Shown here: positions 47,913 through 57,682 of the stretch, piece by piece
Numbering within the stretch: position 1 is the first letter of the stretch
Layout of the letters: every line of letters starts with the position of its first letter
NCBI RefSeq assembly: GCF_900101505.1
Contig: NZ_FMZI01000014.1
Location: 45,631-109,630 of the forward strand
Length of the DNA: 64,000 nt
Origin: Antarctobacter albus
GTDB lineage: Bacteria; Pseudomonadota; Alphaproteobacteria; Rhodobacterales; Rhodobacteraceae
Reading direction: 5' to 3'
Made by a program: the position numbers and the translations under genes
The notes under the pieces: model-generated
What the model was told of the DNA's origin: nothing
Seen by the model: only the letters and a program-made list of their open reading frames with translations
Databases searched by the model: none

Positions 47913-48899
47913 ATGAAGTCACTTGCCTTCACTGTTGCCGCGGGATGTCTGAGCGCCGGCCTTGCCTTGGCCGAAACGCCTGTCCTGACGGTCTATGCGC
48001 CCGACTACTTCGTTTCCGAATGGGGGCCGGGGCCAAGGATCGAAGAGCTGTTCGAGGCGCGCTGCGACTGCGATCTGCAATTCAAGCCCGGCGACCTCTT
48101 GCCCCGTATCCTGCTGGAAGGCGACCGGACCGAGGCCGACGTCGTGATCGGCCTGAACACCGACGTGACGAAGAAGGCCCGTGAATCGGGCTTGTTCGCC
48201 GAACACGGGGTGGACCTGTCGCCGCTGACCCTGCCGATCGACTGGACGGACGAGGTGTTCCTGCCGTTCAACTACGGGCACACTGCCTTTGTCTATGACA
48301 GCACCCGCGTGGATGCGCCGCCTGCCAGTTTCGACGCGCTGCTGGAGGCGCCAGACGACCTGCGGCTGGTGATCCAGGATCCGCGCACCTCGATCTCGGG
48401 GCTGGCGCTGGTGCTTTGGGTGCAATCGGTCTACGGCGACGAGGCGCAGGCCGCCTGGGAGAAACTGGCGCCCAAGATCGTCACCGTGACCAAGGGCTGG
48501 TCCGAATCCTACGGCCTCTTCACCGATGGCGAGGCGGACATGGTGCTGAGCTACACGACCTCGCCCGCCTATCACATCATCGCCGAAGAAGATGAGACGA
48601 AGAAGGCCGCGATCTTCCCCGAGGGGCATTATTTCATGGTCGAACTTGCCGCCCGGCTGGCCACCAGCGACCAGCCCGAACTGTCCGGCGCCTTCATGGA
48701 GTTCATCTTGAGCGAGGACTTTCAGGGCATGATCGCCACGGGCAACTGGTCGATCCCGGCGGCGCTGGACAGAGACAAGTGGCCGGATGGCTTCCAGAAG
48801 CTCGACCTGCCGGAGAATGTGCTTTTCTATTCCGAGGATGAGGCGGCGGCCCTGCGTGGCGAGGCGATCGAGGCATGGCGCCGCGCGCTCTCGCAATAG
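47913..48899 (+). CDS. thiB: thiamine ABC transporter substrate-binding protein
   Basis: ThiB binds thiamine or its phosphates in the periplasm. The 328-residue protein has a signal peptide (MKSLAFTVAAGCLSAGLALA) and an iron/spermidine-type binding fold (VLTVYAPDYFVSEWGPGPRI, ADVVIGLNTDVTKKARESGL). ATG 47913 has GGAGG five bases upstream. It is controlled by the TPP riboswitch directly before it. thiP overlaps it by 25 bp and thiQ follows: a complete transporter. Confidence 0.92.
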   Translation: MKSLAFTVAAGCLSAGLALAETPVLTVYAPDYFVSEWGPGPRIEELFEARCDCDLQFKPGDLLPRILLEGDRTEADVVIGLNTDVTKKARESGLFAEHGVDLSPLTLPIDWTDEVFLPFNYGHTAFVYDSTRVDAPPASFDALLEAPDDLRLVIQDPRTSISGLALVLWVQSVYGDEAQAAWEKLAPKIVTVTKGWSESYGLFTDGEADMVLSYTTSPAYHIIAEEDETKKAAIFPEGHYFMVELAARLATSDQPELSGAFMEFILSEDFQGMIATGNWSIPAALDRDKWPDGFQKLDLPENVLFYSEDEAAALRGEAIEAWRRALSQ

Positions 48900-50392
48900 C
48901 GGCGGCCCTGGCCCTGGCGGTCCTGACGCTGGGGCCGGTGGGCGTTGTTCTGGCCCGGGCCGGGGGCTTTGGCGCCTTCGGCCCGGGGGATTGGCAGGCA
49001 TTGCGGTTCACGCTCTGGCAGGCCTTCCTGTCGGCCACGTTCAGCGTTGTCCTGGCTGTGCCCGTGGCCAAGGCCTTGGCGCGCCGCCGCTTCGCCGGGC
49101 GCGGGGTCTTGGTGACGCTGTTGGGGGCGCCCTTCATCCTGCCGGTGATCGTGGCGGTCATGGGGTTGATCGCCGTTTTTGGCCAGGCGGGGCTGGTGAA
49201 CAGGCTGTTGGGGGCGCTGGGCGGACCGAACCTCGACATCTACGGGCTGCACGGGGTCGTACTGGCGCATGTCTTTTTCAACCTGCCGCTGGCGGTCAGG
49301 ATGCTGTTTTCCGCCTGGGCGGCGGTCCCGGCCGAGCATTTCCGGCTGTCGGCCTCCCTTGGCCTGTCGCCGCGGGCGCAATGGCGCGTGATTGACGCGC
49401 CGCTGATCCTGCGGGTGCTGCCGGGGGCGTTTACGGTGATTTTCGTGATCTGCCTCACGAGCTTTGCGGTGGCGCTGACGCTGGGGGGCGGGCCACGGGC
49501 GACGACGGTGGAACTGGCGATCTACCAGGCGATGCGGTTCGATTTCGATCTTGGACGCGCGGCGGCGCTGGCGGTGATGCAGCTGGTCCTGGCGCTGGCG
49601 GCTGGTCTGGTGGCGCTACGCGTTGCGGGACAGGCCGGATTTGGTGCCGGGCGTGATCGCATCCTGCCGCGCTGGGACGGGCAGGGTGGCCTGGCGCGTG
49701 GTTGGGATGGCATGTGGATCGTCGCGGCGGCGCTGTTCCTGCTGGTGCCACTGGCGGCGGTCGTCCTGCGCGGTCTGCCGGGCCTTCTGCTGATCACGCC
49801 GGACACGCTGCGGGCAGCGGGGCATTCGCTGATGGTTGCGCTGGGGTCCACGGCCCTTTGCATGGCCTGGGCCTTGCCGCTGGCAACGCGGCGGGGCGAG
49901 TTTCTGGCCCTGCCCGCCATCGCGATTTCGCCGCTGGTGCTGGGGACGGGGCTGTTCCTGATCCTGCGCAACTTCGTCAATCCCTTCGACATGGCGCTGC
50001 CGGTCACGGGGCTGGTCAACGCGCTGATGGCGCTGCCCTTTGCCCTGCGCATCCTGCGGCCCGAGGCCGAGGCGGTCACGCGCGACTATGGGAGGCTGCG
50101 GGCAAGCCTGCGGATGACGTCACTGGCCTGGCTGCGACTGGTTTGGCTGCCCCGCTTGCGGCGCCCGATGGGCTTTGCCGCCGGGTTGACGGCTGCGCTG
50201 GCGATGGGAGATCTGGGCGTGATCGCATTGTTTGCGGACCCGGACCGGGCGACCCTGCCTTTGCAGGTCTATCGGCTGATGGGCTCCTACCAGATGGAGG
50301 CGGCGGCCGGTGCGGCGCTGCTGTTGTTGTGTACCAGCCTGGGATTGTTCTGGCTGTTCGACAGAGGAGGACGCCTGGGTGCTGAAGCTTGA
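48875..50392 (+). CDS. thiP: thiamine ABC transporter permease
   Basis: ThiP forms the membrane channel of the thiamine importer. The 505-residue protein has about twelve helices and two binding-protein-dependent permease (EAA) halves. The first EAA-type loop is near EHFRLSASLGLSPRAQWRVI, and the second near AVTRDYGRLRASLRMTSLAW. One chain thus serves both membrane halves, as in E. coli ThiP. It starts inside thiB (ATG 48875) and its 3' end overlaps the thiQ start. Confidence 0.92.
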   Translation: MAPRALAIAAALALAVLTLGPVGVVLARAGGFGAFGPGDWQALRFTLWQAFLSATFSVVLAVPVAKALARRRFAGRGVLVTLLGAPFILPVIVAVMGLIAVFGQAGLVNRLLGALGGPNLDIYGLHGVVLAHVFFNLPLAVRMLFSAWAAVPAEHFRLSASLGLSPRAQWRVIDAPLILRVLPGAFTVIFVICLTSFAVALTLGGGPRATTVELAIYQAMRFDFDLGRAAALAVMQLVLALAAGLVALRVAGQAGFGAGRDRILPRWDGQGGLARGWDGMWIVAAALFLLVPLAAVVLRGLPGLLLITPDTLRAAGHSLMVALGSTALCMAWALPLATRRGEFLALPAIAISPLVLGTGLFLILRNFVNPFDMALPVTGLVNALMALPFALRILRPEAEAVTRDYGRLRASLRMTSLAWLRLVWLPRLRRPMGFAAGLTAALAMGDLGVIALFADPDRATLPLQVYRLMGSYQMEAAAGAALLLLCTSLGLFWLFDRGGRLGAEA

Positions 50393-51083
50393 AGACCTGC
50401 AAGTGACGATGGACAGCGGGACGCTGCGCGCGGACATGGCGCTGGTGCCGGGACGCCGGGTGGCGCTTGTCGGGCCATCCGGAGCCGGGAAATCCACCCT
50501 GCTGGATGCCATCGCCGGTTTCAGGGAGGTCGCGGGCGGTCGTGTCACCTGGCAGGGGCGCGACCTGACCCATGTGCCGCCGCAGGCGCGGCCTGTGTCG
50601 ATCCTGTTCCAGGACAGCAACCTGTTCCCGCACCTGAGGCTGGAGCGAAACCTGGGCCTTGCCCTGCATCCCGACGGGCGCCGCCCGGATGCCGAGGCGC
50701 GGGCGCGTATCGAGGGCGCGTTGCGGCGCGTGGGGCTGGACGGCATGGCCGGGCGCAAGCCGGGCACCCTGTCCGGTGGCCAGCAGGGGCGCGCAGCCCT
50801 GGCCAGGGTTCTCTTGATGGCGCGTCCGGTGATCCTGCTGGACGAACCCTTTGCGGCCCTGGGTCCAGCCCTGAAACGCGAGATGCTGGACCTTGTGCGC
50901 GAGGTTGCAGACAGCTTGGCGGCATTGGTGGTCATGGTGACACACGATCCGCGCGACGCAGAGGGGTTTGCCCATGAGGTCGTGCTGGTGGCCGAGGGCA
51001 AGGCGCAGGCGCCCGTGGCGGTGGATGCATTCTTTGCCGATCCCCCGCGGGCCTTCCGCGACTATGTCGGCGTGGCAGGGTAG
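50379..51083 (+). CDS. thiQ: thiamine ABC transporter ATP-binding protein
   Basis: ThiQ powers the thiamine importer. The 234-residue ABC ATPase has Walker A VGPSGAGKSTLLDAI, Q-loop ILFQDSNLF, signature LSGGQQGRAALAR, Walker B VILLDEPFAAL and the switch His in MVTHDPRDA. The start is GTG 50379, with AGAGGAGG upstream, overlapping the thiP end by 14 bp. Together thiB-thiP-thiQ is the riboswitch-controlled uptake unit; no thiamine biosynthesis gene is in the window. Confidence 0.92.
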   Translation: MLKLEDLQVTMDSGTLRADMALVPGRRVALVGPSGAGKSTLLDAIAGFREVAGGRVTWQGRDLTHVPPQARPVSILFQDSNLFPHLRLERNLGLALHPDGRRPDAEARARIEGALRRVGLDGMAGRKPGTLSGGQQGRAALARVLLMARPVILLDEPFAALGPALKREMLDLVREVADSLAALVVMVTHDPRDAEGFAHEVVLVAEGKAQAPVAVDAFFADPPRAFRDYVGVAG

Positions 51084-51116
51084 GCCCGGCCACCGCACCC
51101 GCCGAGACCAAAAGGA

Positions 51117-51143
51117 AAAGCCCCGCCGGATCGGCGGGGCTTT
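51117..51143. terminator. bidirectional terminator between thiQ and petC
   Basis: AAAGCCCCGCCG (51117-51128), loop GAT, CGGCGGGGCTTT (51132-51143). A perfect 12-bp stem with A-rich and T-rich sides, ending both convergent operons. Confidence 0.9.
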
Positions 51144-51164
51144 GTCTTGTTCGGCTTGGCCGGA

Positions 51165-51941
51165 TCAGGCGGTCGGCTTGCGCTTGATCGGGGCCCAGAG
51201 GCGCTTGTTCACGAGGTACAGCAGCACCGAGAGCACCACCAGGAAGAACACCCCGACAAAGCCCGCCTGCTGGCGCTGCATCATCTTGGGTTCCGCGGTC
51301 CACATCAGGAAGGCCGCCACGTCAGCCGAGATATGGTGCAGCGAGTTGCTGTGACCATCGTCGAACTCGGTGTCTTCGCCGTAGAGCGGCGGCGCCATCG
51401 AGATCCAGCCGCCCGGGAAAGCGTGGTTCTCATAGAGAGTCGCGCCTGCCTCGGTCTTTTCCTCGCCGGTGTAGCCGGTCAGGAGCGAGGCGATGTATTC
51501 CGCGCCGCCCATGCCCTTGAACATCTGGTTGATGCCCAGGCCGTAGGGGCCGTGGAACCCGGCGCGCGCCTTGGCCATCAGCGAAAGGTCCGGTGCCCCG
51601 GCCGCAGTGTTGGCCGGGAAATGGTCGGTCGGCTTGGCCGTGCGGAAGTCGTCAAGCTCGGGGTCGAAGACCTCGAAGTTGGCGGCGTATGCGATGACCT
51701 GCTCTTCGCTGTAGCCCAGCTTTTCGAGGTCACGCAGCGGGACGTACTGCAGGCCGTGGCAGGCCGAGCAGATCTCGGTGTAGACCTTCAGGCCGCGCTG
51801 CAGCTGGTTCTGGTCCCAGGTGCCGAAAGGCCCCTCGAACGAGAACTTGAAGTCCTCGACATGGGCCTCGCCGCCGGCGGCATGAGCGCCACCGGCCAGA
51901 CCGAAGGCCACGAGGGCCGCGAGGGTGAGTTTCTTGAACAT
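51165..51941 (-). CDS. petC: cytochrome c1 of the bc1 complex
   Basis: Cytochrome c1 passes electrons from the Rieske protein to soluble cytochrome c. The 258-residue protein has a signal peptide ([21 protein letters not shown]), the heme c site CSACH (Cys58, Cys61, His62), a Met-ligand region in [14 protein letters not shown], and a C-terminal anchor helix ([18 protein letters not shown]). Last gene of the petABC order. It ends at a bidirectional terminator. Confidence 0.95.
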   Translation of the reverse strand: MFKKLTLAALVAFGLAGGAHAAGGEAHVEDFKFSFEGPFGTWDQNQLQRGLKVYTEICSACHGLQYVPLRDLEKLGYSEEQVIAYAANFEVFDPELDDFRTAKPTDHFPANTAAGAPDLSLMAKARAGFHGPYGLGINQMFKGMGGAEYIASLLTGYTGEEKTEAGATLYENHAFPGGWISMAPPLYGEDTEFDDGHSNSLHHISADVAAFLMWTAEPKMMQRQQAGFVGVFFLVVLSVLLYLVNKRLWAPIKRKPTA

Positions 51942-51961
51942 CTCTTACGGTCCTTCTTGTC

Positions 51962-53308
51962 TTATTCCGCCGGGGTCGCAGCGCCTGCGCCCTTGGCCTC
52001 ATCCTTCGGCGGGTAGTGCGCGTCGAAATCGGCCTCGATGGTGTCGGGCTGGGCCAGCGGCTTTTCGATGACACCCAGCAGCGGCAGGATCACCAGGAAG
52101 TAGGCGAACCAGTAGGCCGAGGCGATCAGCGAGAAGCTGGCGTAGGGCTCTTCGGCAGGCATGGCACCCAGCCACATCAGCGCGAAGAAGTCGATGACCA
52201 GCAGCCAGAACCACCACTTGAACATCGGGCGGTAACGGCCCGAACGCACCGAAGAGGTGTCCAGCCAGGGCGCCAGCGCCATCACGATGATCGCGCCGAA
52301 CATCGCCAGCACGCCAAAGAACTTGGCGTCGATGATGCCGCCGGTCACGAAGGAAGCCAGTTGCACCAGCCAGACGTCCGAAGTGAAGGCGCGCAGGATC
52401 GCGTAGAAGGGCAGGAAGTACCATTCCGGGACGATGTGCGCGGGCGTCGCCAGCGGGTTCGCCTCGATGTAGTTGTCCGGGTGGCCCAGGTAGTTCGGCA
52501 TGAAGCCGACGATGGCGAAGAAGATCGCCAGGATCACGGCCAGCGCCAGCAGGTCCTTGATCACGTAGTAGGGCCAGAACGGAACGGTGTCCTTCTCGGC
52601 TTCGGCCTTGGACCCGCGACGCACCTCGACACCTGTCGGGTTGTTGTTGCCGGTGGTGTGGAAGGCCCAGATGTGCAGCGCAACCAGGGCGGCGATGACC
52701 ATCGGCAGCAGGTAGTGCAGCGAGAAGAAGCGGTTCAGCGTGGCGTTGTCCACCGCCGGTCCGCCCAGCAACCAGGTCTGGATCGGCTCACCGATGAAGG
52801 GAATGGCGCCGAAGAGGCCGGTGATGACCGTCGCACCCCAGAAGGACATCTGACCCCAGGGCAGAACGTAGCCCATGAAGGCGGTGCCCATCATGCAGAG
52901 GTAGATCAGCATGCCGATGATCCAGGTCACCTCGCGCGGGGCCTTGTACGAGCCGTAGTAGAGGCCGCGGAAGATGTGCGCGTAGACGGCGACAAAGAAC
53001 AGCGAGGCGCCGTTCATGTGCAGGTAGCGGATGAAGTGACCGCCGTTCACGTTGCGCATGATGTGTTCGATCGAGGCAAAGGCCAGGTCGACATGCGGCG
53101 TGTAGTGCATCACCAGGACGACCCCGGTGGCAATCTGCAAAACGAGGCAGAACGTCAGGATGATCCCCCAGACCCACATCCAGTTCAGGTTCTTGGGGGT
53201 GGGGATCATGATCGTGTCATAGAGCAGGCCGACGATCGGAAGGCGGCTATGCAGCCACTTTTCGCCGCCGGTCTTCGGCTCGTAATGGTCGTGCGGGATT
53301 CCAGCCAT
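51962..53308 (-). CDS. petB: cytochrome b of the bc1 complex
   Basis: Cytochrome b holds the two quinone sites and two b hemes. The 448-residue protein has heme ligands in [20 protein letters not shown] and [20 protein letters not shown], and the Qo-site PEWY in [13 protein letters not shown]. The length and the long C-terminal tail ([20 protein letters not shown]) are typical of Rhodobacteraceae. ATG 53308. Lies between petA and petC, 12 bp from petA. Confidence 0.96.
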   Translation of the reverse strand: MAGIPHDHYEPKTGGEKWLHSRLPIVGLLYDTIMIPTPKNLNWMWVWGIILTFCLVLQIATGVVLVMHYTPHVDLAFASIEHIMRNVNGGHFIRYLHMNGASLFFVAVYAHIFRGLYYGSYKAPREVTWIIGMLIYLCMMGTAFMGYVLPWGQMSFWGATVITGLFGAIPFIGEPIQTWLLGGPAVDNATLNRFFSLHYLLPMVIAALVALHIWAFHTTGNNNPTGVEVRRGSKAEAEKDTVPFWPYYVIKDLLALAVILAIFFAIVGFMPNYLGHPDNYIEANPLATPAHIVPEWYFLPFYAILRAFTSDVWLVQLASFVTGGIIDAKFFGVLAMFGAIIVMALAPWLDTSSVRSGRYRPMFKWWFWLLVIDFFALMWLGAMPAEEPYASFSLIASAYWFAYFLVILPLLGVIEKPLAQPDTIEADFDAHYPPKDEAKGAGAATPAE

Positions 53309-53320
53309 GTCTTGTGCTCC

Positions 53321-53914
53321 TTAACCCAGCAGGATGGTGCTGTCGTCGACCCACTCGGCGGGCGGGACAGGCAGGTTTTCGGGGGCGGGACCTTTGCGGA
53401 TGCGGCCCGCGAGGTCGTAGTGCGACCCGTGGCAGGGGCAGAACCAGCCGCCAAAGTCACCGGCGTTGCCCAGCGGCACGCAGCCCAGGTGGGTGCAGAC
53501 ACCCATCTGAACCAGCCAGGCCTGCGCGGGCTGACCCTCGGGCGAGGGCAGGGTACGGTTGGCATCGGTGGCCGGTGCCGCCGAATCGGCGAGGTTGGCG
53601 TTGCGCGCATTGGTGTCGACCACGTTCTGGCCGGCGGCAAATGCCTCTTCCTGTTGCTGCGCCTCGGCGATCTCGTCCTCGGTCCGGTGACGGATGAAGA
53701 CCGGCTTGCCCAGCCACTTGACCGTGAGCTGAGTGCCAGGCGCGACGCCCGAGACGTCGACCCGGATCGTGGACAGTGCACGCACGTCCGCCGAGGGGTT
53801 CATCTGGTTGACCATCGGCCAGACGGCAGCGCCGGTCGTGACGACCCCGGCGCCGGCGGCGGCGTAGTAGAGGAAATCCCTTCGGGTGCCTTCGTGGTCT
53901 TCTGCGTGGGACAC
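53321..53914 (-). CDS. petA: Rieske iron-sulfur subunit of the bc1 complex
   Basis: The Rieske protein carries electrons from ubiquinol to cytochrome c1. The 197-residue protein has a twin-arginine-type N-terminal anchor ([20 protein letters not shown]) that stays uncleaved, and the 2Fe-2S ligands CTHLGC and CPCHGS with the Cys disulfide pair. First gene of the operon. Divergent from the outer-membrane barrel gene over a 226-bp gap. Confidence 0.95.
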   Translation of the reverse strand: MSHAEDHEGTRRDFLYYAAAGAGVVTTGAAVWPMVNQMNPSADVRALSTIRVDVSGVAPGTQLTVKWLGKPVFIRHRTEDEIAEAQQQEEAFAAGQNVVDTNARNANLADSAAPATDANRTLPSPEGQPAQAWLVQMGVCTHLGCVPLGNAGDFGGWFCPCHGSHYDLAGRIRKGPAPENLPVPPAEWVDDSTILLG

Positions 53915-54139
53915 GAGGTTCGCTCCATTGCTGTAGGGGCCGTCGGCCCGCGGTAAAACCCATGGTTTCCGGAGCCTCGAAAGACTCCGGACCCCGCTCA
54001 GGGTCGGTATCTAGCCGGGAGGCGGTAAGGGGTAAAGGATGCAAAAGGCTCACACTCCACGCTCGCGCGAATCTGTCGCGGTTGAAACCACCCTTCTGCA
54101 GTGATTATCTCGCCCGCGAGCAAAGTTAGGGGCAGCACG

Positions 54140-54793
54140 ATGCGGCGACTGATTCTTTCCCTCGGCATTCTGATCGGTCTGGCGGCCCCGGCGGCGGCAG
54201 AGATGGAACTGTCGATCTACACCGGCTGGCAGACGCTGCCTCACAGCCGCATCTCGGGGGACCTGCCCAATGGTGGCGGCAGCTATGACCAGCTTGTCGG
54301 CTGGGAGGGCAAACCCTTTGTGATGCCTCCCTATTATGGCGCCCGCGCCACCTGGTGGCGGAGCGAGTCGCTGGGCTTTGGCGTGGAATATACACATACC
54401 AAGGCCTATGCCGACGACGGCACGCTCAAGGCGCTGGGCTTTTCCCAACTGGAATTCACCGACGGGCACAACGTGCTGACCGCAAACGTGATGCGGCGCT
54501 GGAAAAACCAGTGGGGCCAGTTCACGCCCTATGTCGGGGGTGGCCTGGGCATCGCCTTTCCGCATGTGGACGCGGATCACGCCAGCGGATCGCGGACCTA
54601 CGGGTTCCAGCTGACCGGCCCCGCGATGCGCCTGACGGCTGGCACCAGCTACCAGATCAACGACCGATTCTCTGTCTTCGGCGAGTATCAGTTCACCTAT
54701 TCGGTGAACGAGGGCACATTCGAGAACGGCGGCACCTTCAAGACCGACATCAAGACCAATGCGCTGAACGTCGGGCTTTCGATGCACTTCTAA
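54140..54793 (+). CDS. outer-membrane beta-barrel protein, lipid A oxidase-like
   Basis: A 217-residue protein. Signal peptide ([20 protein letters not shown]), then alternating hydrophobic and polar strands ending in LNVGLSMHF with a C-terminal Phe, as in small outer-membrane barrels. [20 protein letters not shown] and the [12 protein letters not shown] region recall the rhizobial lipid A oxidase LpxQ, which turns the proximal glucosamine of lipid A into aminogluconate. I give that only as a likeness. Start at ATG 54140 gives the signal. Confidence 0.6.
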   Translation: MRRLILSLGILIGLAAPAAAEMELSIYTGWQTLPHSRISGDLPNGGGSYDQLVGWEGKPFVMPPYYGARATWWRSESLGFGVEYTHTKAYADDGTLKALGFSQLEFTDGHNVLTANVMRRWKNQWGQFTPYVGGGLGIAFPHVDADHASGSRTYGFQLTGPAMRLTAGTSYQINDRFSVFGEYQFTYSVNEGTFENGGTFKTDIKTNALNVGLSMHF

Positions 54794-54835
54794 GTCAGGT
54801 GCCGGATCGCAAGCCCGGCCTTTGGACATGCGTGA

Positions 54836-54860
54836 GGGCGGACCGGGGTCCGCCCTTTTT
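54836..54860 (+). terminator. rho-independent terminator after the barrel gene
   Basis: GGGCGGAC (54836-54843), loop CGGG, GTCCGCCC (54848-54855), then TTTTT. A perfect 8-bp stem. It ends the rightward barrel gene just before the leftward GST gene ends. Confidence 0.85.
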
Positions 54861-54865
54861 CATGT

Positions 54866-55471
54866 TCAGCCGCTGGGCGTGGTGGCGATCATGGCAGGGC
54901 GCTGGGAAAACTCGGCGTACCAGGCGGCCAGCGTATCGCGGCCGGTGCGCCAGGACCGGGCCTCGTGGCGGAAATCCAGGTAGCCAAGCGCGCAGCCGAT
55001 CGCGATATGGCCCATGTCCATGCGGCCGTGCAGGTGGCTCATCCAACGGGTGCCAAGCGCATCCAGCGCGCGGGACACCTTGGCCCATTGGCCTTCGATC
55101 CAGTCCATCGACACCTTTTCGGGCGGGCGAAAGCGTTCCTCGTAGACGATCAGGACGGCCGCCTCCATGATCGCATCGCCCGTTGCCTCCAGCGTCAGCG
55201 TGTCCCAGACCCGGCTGTCCGGATAGAGGCCCGCCTGCGCGCGGGCATCCAGGAACCGGCAGATCACCCGGCTGTCATAGAGCGTGGGACCGTCCGAACG
55301 CATCAGGGCGGGGATCTTGCCCAGCGGGTTGGCCGAGATCAGCGCCGGATCGGGCGTGATGGGCGTGGTGGCGATGTCCGCCATCTCGACATCGTCCAGC
55401 TGCCCGGTTTCGTGAAGCGTGACCAGCACCTTGCGGACAAAGGGCGAGGCCGGCGATTGAAGTAGCTGCAT
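54866..55471 (-). CDS. glutathione S-transferase family protein
   Basis: A 201-residue GST. The N-terminal thioredoxin fold begins MQLLQSPASPFVRKVLVTLH, with GKIPALMRSDGPTLYDSRVI as the glutathione-contacting turn (cis-Pro and the TLYDSR Ser). The rest is helical (DMGHIAIGCALGYLDFRH, the N-capping region). It differs from the GST at 22572 and lacks its Cys-rich tail. The substrate is unknown. ATG 55471 is the family start; further upstream Met residues are in non-protein-like sequence. Confidence 0.83.
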   Translation of the reverse strand: MQLLQSPASPFVRKVLVTLHETGQLDDVEMADIATTPITPDPALISANPLGKIPALMRSDGPTLYDSRVICRFLDARAQAGLYPDSRVWDTLTLEATGDAIMEAAVLIVYEERFRPPEKVSMDWIEGQWAKVSRALDALGTRWMSHLHGRMDMGHIAIGCALGYLDFRHEARSWRTGRDTLAAWYAEFSQRPAMIATTPSG

Positions 55472-55532
55472 GACGGGTATCCGGATGTGGTTGATCGTGT
55501 TGCGCACAGCAAAGCACTTGCGGGCGTGGGTG

Positions 55533-56456
55533 TCACGCCTTGGGGTGCGTTGCCGCGTAGACCTTCATCAGGTGCACCTCGTCGACGGCGGTATAGGCCT
55601 GGGTCGTCGACAGCGAGGCATGGCCCAGCAATTCCTGGATCGCGCGCAGGTCGCCGCCGGCAGCCAGCAGATGGGTGGCAAAGCTGTGGCGCATGGCGTG
55701 GGGCGTCGCGCTGGCGGGCAGGCCCAGCTGCATCCGCGCCTTTTCCGTGACCTTGGTGACGATGCGCGGGTTCAACGGCCCGCCCCGTGCCCCCCGGAAC
55801 AATGCCTGGTCCGGTTCGACGGGATAGGGGCACAATGCCAGGTAGCTGTCGACGGCCTTGATCGCCACTGGCAGCACCGGAACCAACCGTTCCTTGCCAC
55901 CCTTTCCGAGGATTCGCAGGGTGCTGCCCAACGGAAGGTCGCGCCCCTTCAGCCCCAGCGCCTCGGAAATCCGCAGGCCGCAGCCATAGAGCAGCGTGAC
56001 CACCGCGGCATCGCGGGCACCCTGCCAGCTGTCGGTGCTTTGCATCTCGACCGTGTCGATCATGGCGCGCGCGGCGTCTTCGGTCAGGGGGCGGGGCAGT
56101 TTCTTCTGGAACTTGGGGGCACGGGCCGACAGCACGGCGGTGGCTTCGAACCCTTCGCGACGGGCCAGCCAGCGGTAAAAGCTCTTGACCGCGGACAGCT
56201 TGCGCGCGACCGAGCGTGCGCCGACCTCGCGCCGTCGCAGATGGGCCATCCAGGACCGCATGTCGGTGGTGGTGACAGCCGACAAGGGGGCCAGCCCCTG
56301 CGGTTCCGCGTGATGCGCCGTCAGGAAGGCGATGAAATCCAGCACATCCGCGCGGTAGGCGTTCAGCGTGTTTTCCGCCGCCCCGTCCAGCGCCTTGCAT
56401 GCCTCCAGCCAGTTGGCCAGGGCGTCGCGCGCGGCGGGTGAGATGTCCAGGCTCAT
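55533..56456 (-). CDS. xerC: tyrosine recombinase XerC
   Basis: XerC with XerD resolves chromosome dimers at dif. The 307-residue protein has the catalytic set: Arg in YGCGLRISEALGL, Lys in GKGGKERLVPV, His-x-x-Arg in HAMRHSFATHLL, and the GHASLSTTQAYT motif with the nucleophilic Tyr. It follows a DUF484 gene, a common pairing in Proteobacteria. ATG 56456; the open frame runs further upstream but inside DUF484. Confidence 0.93.
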   Translation of the reverse strand: MSLDISPAARDALANWLEACKALDGAAENTLNAYRADVLDFIAFLTAHHAEPQGLAPLSAVTTTDMRSWMAHLRRREVGARSVARKLSAVKSFYRWLARREGFEATAVLSARAPKFQKKLPRPLTEDAARAMIDTVEMQSTDSWQGARDAAVVTLLYGCGLRISEALGLKGRDLPLGSTLRILGKGGKERLVPVLPVAIKAVDSYLALCPYPVEPDQALFRGARGGPLNPRIVTKVTEKARMQLGLPASATPHAMRHSFATHLLAAGGDLRAIQELLGHASLSTTQAYTAVDEVHLMKVYAATHPKA

Positions 56457-56464
56457 GCCGGGCC

Positions 56465-57172
56465 TCAGGCCAGCCATCTCCGCATCGCGCGTTCGAAGAC
56501 GCCGCCGAAGAAGGACAAAAGGTCGGTGCCCTGTTGCGGTGTGAACTGGTGCGGGTCCTCGGACCCCATGACCAGCAGGCCGGGCAGGCGACCCGGGCCG
56601 AAATCCAGCCGCAGGCAGGCCTCGGAGCGGATCCATTCGGCGCGTTCGCCAAAGATCGCCTCATTGCCGCGCTGAAGCTGGCGCAGGACCACTTGGCGCA
56701 GCGGTGCTTCGCGGCCCTCGCCGACATAGGTTTCCACGAAACCCGGCTCCGCCACCGAAAGCACGTCGCCCAGGCGGCTGACCACCGGATCGTCGTCCTC
56801 CTGCGCGGTTTCCAGGACAAGGCGGATGTGATCGACGCGCAGGATCTGCGCGACCTCGCCACCCAGGTCGTGGAGGAAAGGCTCAAACTCTACCGGGTCC
56901 AGCATGCGCAGGACGGCGCGGTGAATCTGGTTGGTTCCGGCAAGGTTTTCATAGGCCGCGGCAATGACGCTGCGGTGGGTGTCCTCGAGCCGGTCAAGCC
57001 GCGCCTCGAGCCGTTCCATCGCGATGCCGCGCAGGTCGATGATATTGCCGCCCATCGCACGTTCGTTCGCGGCGATCAGGGCCTGCATCAGGTCCTTGTC
57101 GTCGAGGATGATGTCGGGACGCGAGATGATCGAATCGCGGATGGATTCCTCGATACGCTGGGTGCTGCTCAT
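56465..57172 (-). CDS. DUF484 family protein
   Basis: A 235-residue protein. The N-terminal helix (MSSTQRIEESIRDSIISRPD) is followed by a coiled region and a GAF-like domain (VEFEPFLHDLGGEVAQILRV, HQFTPQQGTDLLSFFGGVFE). DUF484 is found almost always next to xerC, but the function is unknown. The stop lies 8 bp before the xerC start, so they are one operon. Confidence 0.85.
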   Translation of the reverse strand: MSSTQRIEESIRDSIISRPDIILDDKDLMQALIAANERAMGGNIIDLRGIAMERLEARLDRLEDTHRSVIAAAYENLAGTNQIHRAVLRMLDPVEFEPFLHDLGGEVAQILRVDHIRLVLETAQEDDDPVVSRLGDVLSVAEPGFVETYVGEGREAPLRQVVLRQLQRGNEAIFGERAEWIRSEACLRLDFGPGRLPGLLVMGSEDPHQFTPQQGTDLLSFFGGVFERAMRRWLA

Positions 57173-57357
57173 GGGCCTATTGTCCTGCTCGTGCTGCGCT
57201 TGGGCGCTTGTTTTTTCGCGCGATTGGCACTGTGTCGCCCGTCGCGCCCTTTGCTGTCAAGGAAATCCGCCCCGCGCAAAACCTGTCTTTCCCTGATCGC
57301 GCGGGTTTGGCCACGCCCGCGATCCGTGCCAAACTCGGACCACAAGGAGGAGCGCCC

Positions 57358-57675
57358 ATGCCCAAGATTTCCGTGACCTCTGACGCCCAGACCGTCATCA
57401 CCACCTTCGAGACCAGCCCGGGCCAATGCCAGGACCTGCTGGATGCGCTGCAGGCCGCTTATGCCGAGTTCATCTCGAAACAGCCGGGGTTCATCGCCGC
57501 GGGCCTGCACGTCAACGACGCCCAGACCCGGATTGCCAACTACTCGCAATGGGAAAGCCGGGATGATTTCCTGGCCATGTTGCGGTCATCCGAGATGCGC
57601 GCGCGCAACAAGGAGTTGAACGCGCTCTGCCGGAGCTTCGAGCCGGTGCTCTACGAGGTGGCCGCCACCTATTGA
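57358..57675 (+). CDS. ABM (antibiotic biosynthesis monooxygenase)-domain protein
   Basis: A 105-residue protein with the dimeric ferredoxin-like ABM fold: strand VITTFETSPGQCQDLLDALQ, QPGFIAAGLHVNDAQTRIAN and YSQWESRDDFLAMLRSSEM, a classic ABM segment. Members include quinone or heme-degrading oxygenases, and others without a known job. AAGGAGG before ATG 57358 fixes the start. It is on its own, convergent with the regulator gene. Confidence 0.8.
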   Translation: MPKISVTSDAQTVITTFETSPGQCQDLLDALQAAYAEFISKQPGFIAAGLHVNDAQTRIANYSQWESRDDFLAMLRSSEMRARNKELNALCRSFEPVLYEVAATY

Positions 57676-57682
57676 TCGACGG

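Noticed and set aside
57208..57357. N-terminal extension of the ABM-domain protein
   Set aside because: The upstream frame lacks a ribosome site, while ATG 57358 has a perfect AAGGAGG.
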